From JBAXGE01 sp044344145 (lineage in GTDB: Bacteria > Planctomycetota > Phycisphaerae > WQYP01): a DNA stretch of 7,183 nucleotides. Made by a program: the position numbers and the translations under genes. The stretch's first letter is position 1; the number at the start of each line of letters is the position of its first letter. This document shows, piece after piece, positions 6,477-7,183 of the stretch. Below the pieces are notes generated by a model, which was given only the letters and a program-made list of their open reading frames with translations, made no database searches and had not been told where the DNA came from. The DNA is taken from NCBI GenBank assembly GCA_044344145.1, contig JBIJDM010000152.1, forward strand, positions 1 to 7,183, in the 5' to 3' direction.

Positions 6477-6602
6477 TTAGGCATACAAACCGGGGTAGTT
6501 CTTGACCGACCAACCCTTGATGCGGCCTTTGCTGGGCTTGCGGCCCTTGTTAGCCGCCTTGGAACGCCAACGCAAACGATGATTACTGCCGGGCCGGGAC
6601 AT
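6477..6602 (-). CDS. Small basic protein, 41 residues, unknown; possible ribosome-associated protein
   Basis: The frame runs from ATG at 6602 to TAA at 6477. It starts MSRPGSNHRLRWRSKAAN, continues with KGRKPSKGRIKG, and ends WSVKNYPGLYA. About 12 of 41 residues are Lys or Arg, with no acidic residue, which is the composition of tiny ribosomal or nucleic-acid-binding proteins. A GGAG Shine-Dalgarno lies 6 nt before the ATG; an in-frame ATG four codons upstream (6614) lacks a comparable site. A good promoter, a hairpin leader and two tRNAs plus rpsR downstream all point to a translation role. The SKAANKGRKP stretch recalls the SKANHGKRP of mycobacterial bL37, but the match is short and may be chance. 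It does not match bL34, bL36 or bTHX as I know them. Function is unknown; that it is a real gene is moderately well supported. Confidence 0.6.
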   Translation of the reverse strand: MSRPGSNHRLRWRSKAANKGRKPSKGRIKGWSVKNYPGLYA

Positions 6603-6644
6603 AACGGGCTCCATTTCGCTTAAAGACTACGTAAATTCCTGCCT

Positions 6645-6663
6645 GTGACCCTCGGTGGGTCAC
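6645..6663 (-). promoter_or_regulatory. Hairpin in the leader of the small basic gene
   Basis: GTGACCC (6645-6651) and GGGTCAC (6657-6663) form a perfect 7-bp stem with a 5-nt loop. It lies in the predicted leader of about 70 nt, between the promoter and the GGAG site. No T run follows on either strand, so it does not look like a terminator. It could be a leader control element or a dimeric-protein binding site. Confidence 0.5.
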
Positions 6664-6681
6664 TGCCTGACGAAACTTCGT

Positions 6682-6710
6682 ATTCTAATGCCCACCCAAT
6701 CCGCCTGCAA
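6682..6710 (-). promoter_or_regulatory. Promoter of the small-protein/tRNA/rpsR unit
   Basis: Minus-strand -35 TTGCAG (6705-6710, four of six), 17-bp spacer, and -10 TAGAAT (6682-6687, five of six). The predicted start is near 6675, giving a leader of about 70 nt. No other convincing promoter was found in front of either tRNA or rpsR, so all four genes probably depend on this one. Confidence 0.65.
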
Positions 6711-6760
6711 GCGCGAGCCGAGACATTCACACGTCGCAGGCTGCGGCGCGGGTGGTCGGC

Positions 6761-6788
6761 TTGACTTGTTTGCGCTGCTGTGTAAACT
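6761..6788 (+). promoter_or_regulatory. Promoter of tRNA-Ile
   Basis: -35 TTGACT (6761-6766, five of six), 16-bp spacer, and -10 TAAACT (6783-6788), the same -10 sequence as the marR promoter. Start predicted near 6795, about 24 nt before the tRNA. It faces away from the small-gene promoter, with 50 bp between the two -35 boxes. Confidence 0.7.
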
Positions 6789-6818
6789 AGCTGACTTCCG
6801 CCTGCCAGACAGGCTTGC

Positions 6819-6892
6819 GGGCTTGTAGCTCAGTTGGTTAGAGCGCGTCGCTGATAACGACGAGGTCAATGGTTCGACTCCATTCAAGCCCA
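6819..6892 (+). tRNA. tRNA-Ile (anticodon GAT)
   Basis: 74-nt cloverleaf: acceptor GGGCTTG/CAAGCCC, D arm with AGCTCAGTTGGTTAGAGC, anticodon arm CGTCG-CTGATAA-CGACG with anticodon GAT, T arm with the GGTTCGACTCC core, discriminator A. CCA is not encoded. In many bacteria this tRNA sits in the rRNA spacer; here it stands alone with its own promoter and no rRNA is visible. Confidence 0.96.
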
Positions 6893-7038
6893 TGAGTTCG
6901 GGGGAAGGGCGTCACCAACGATAGTTTACAGCGATTCAGTGAAATATCGGTTCTGGATGACGGTTCCTGTCATATTTGTGAAAAATCCGCTGTGGCGCTT
7001 GTTGCGAATCTTTGGACATAGGATGGCCCTCCCCGCCC
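6893..7038 (+). other. Intergenic region between tRNA-Ile and the acyltransferase
   Basis: No gene seen. A short inverted repeat ATGAC/GTCAT (6957-6973, 7-nt loop) is followed by ATTTGTG and could be at most a weak terminator for the tRNA. No convincing promoter was found for the downstream gene; TAGGAT near 7018-7023 is a poor -10 candidate without a clear -35. Confidence 0.4.
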
Positions 7039-7183
7039 ATGAATTACCGTCCCTTTATTGATGGATTGCGGGCGTTGGCGGTGCTGGCGGTGTTGTTTTA
7101 CCATTTTGATCTGGGCGTCCCCGGCGGGTATGTCGGGGTGGACGTGTTTTTCGTCATTTCGGGTTATTTGATTACCAGCATCA
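7039..7183 (+). CDS. Acyltransferase-3 family membrane protein (OafA/YrhL type), N-terminal fragment
   Basis: Only the first 48 residues are in the window, then the edge cuts the gene. MNYRPFIDGLRALAVLAVLFYHF followed by GGYVGVDVFFVISGYLITSI is the hallmark N-terminus of acyltransferase-3 proteins. These are integral membrane enzymes of about 350-650 residues with ten or more TM helices that O-acylate cell-surface sugars. Visible conserved points are the RALAVLAV TM1 core, His22 (the YH position tied to catalysis) and the G.VGVD.FFV.SGYLI motif. The ATG at 7039 gives the exact family start. No Shine-Dalgarno is obvious (AGGA lies about 15 nt away), so initiation is unexplained. The downstream part, including any SGNH domain, cannot be seen. 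Confidence 0.92.
   Translation, partial: MNYRPFIDGLRALAVLAVLFYHFDLGVPGGYVGVDVFFVISGYLITSI

Noticed and set aside
6312..6623. 103-codon open frame on the plus strand
   Set aside because: It overlaps tRNA-Leu and the small basic gene on the other strand and has no ribosome binding site or family match.
6660..6893. 77-codon open frame on the minus strand over tRNA-Ile
   Set aside because: It covers the tRNA and both divergent promoters. Its start MGLNGVEPLTSSLSATRSNQ is the typical false peptide from the reverse of a tRNA gene.
1..7183. Mobile elements, CRISPR arrays, toxin-antitoxin or phage genes
   Set aside because: I looked for transposase motifs, evenly spaced repeats and attachment-site duplications at the tRNA 3' ends within the window and saw none.

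Overview
The window looks like chromosomal DNA of a free-living, Gram-negative-type bacterium with moderately high GC. A lineage in the Planctomycetota/PVC group is my best guess. It rests on weak signs: rpsR stands alone outside the usual rpsF-ssb-rpsR-rplI cluster, a heme-binding Tll0287-like sensor kinase is present, the tRNA genes do not encode CCA, and two genes appear to lack leaders. No diagnostic marker gene is present, so the assignment is tentative.

Layout from left to right. Positions 1-3805, minus strand, hold an efflux operon read as marR-type regulator -> lipoprotein membrane-fusion adaptor -> RND permease. The permease runs off the left edge. Its promoter (3777-3805) carries a near-perfect 24-bp palindrome on top of the -10 element, so the regulator very probably represses itself and the pump. 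The promoter geometry suggests that the regulator mRNA is leaderless. Positions 3857-5656, minus strand, hold a membrane histidine kinase with a periplasmic CxxCH (heme c-type) sensor domain, also with a leaderless-type promoter. No response regulator is visible.

Positions 5717-6710, minus strand, look like one translation-related transcription unit: promoter (6682-6710) -> leader hairpin -> a 41-residue, strongly basic protein that I do not recognise -> tRNA-Leu(GAG) -> tRNA-Glu(CTC) -> a 163-nt structured leader -> rpsR (ribosomal protein S18) -> a very strong UUCG-loop intrinsic terminator. On the plus strand, a divergent promoter (6761-6788) drives tRNA-Ile(GAT) at 6819-6892. The start of a membrane acyltransferase (acyltransferase-3 family) runs off the right edge.

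The efflux genes form one functional module: regulator, adaptor and pump. An outer-membrane TolC-like partner is not visible and may lie beyond the left edge. The most unusual part is the small basic protein gene joined to two tRNAs and rpsR. The next most unusual is the repeated leaderless promoter layout in front of two signalling/regulatory genes. I saw no mobile element, CRISPR array or phage gene.
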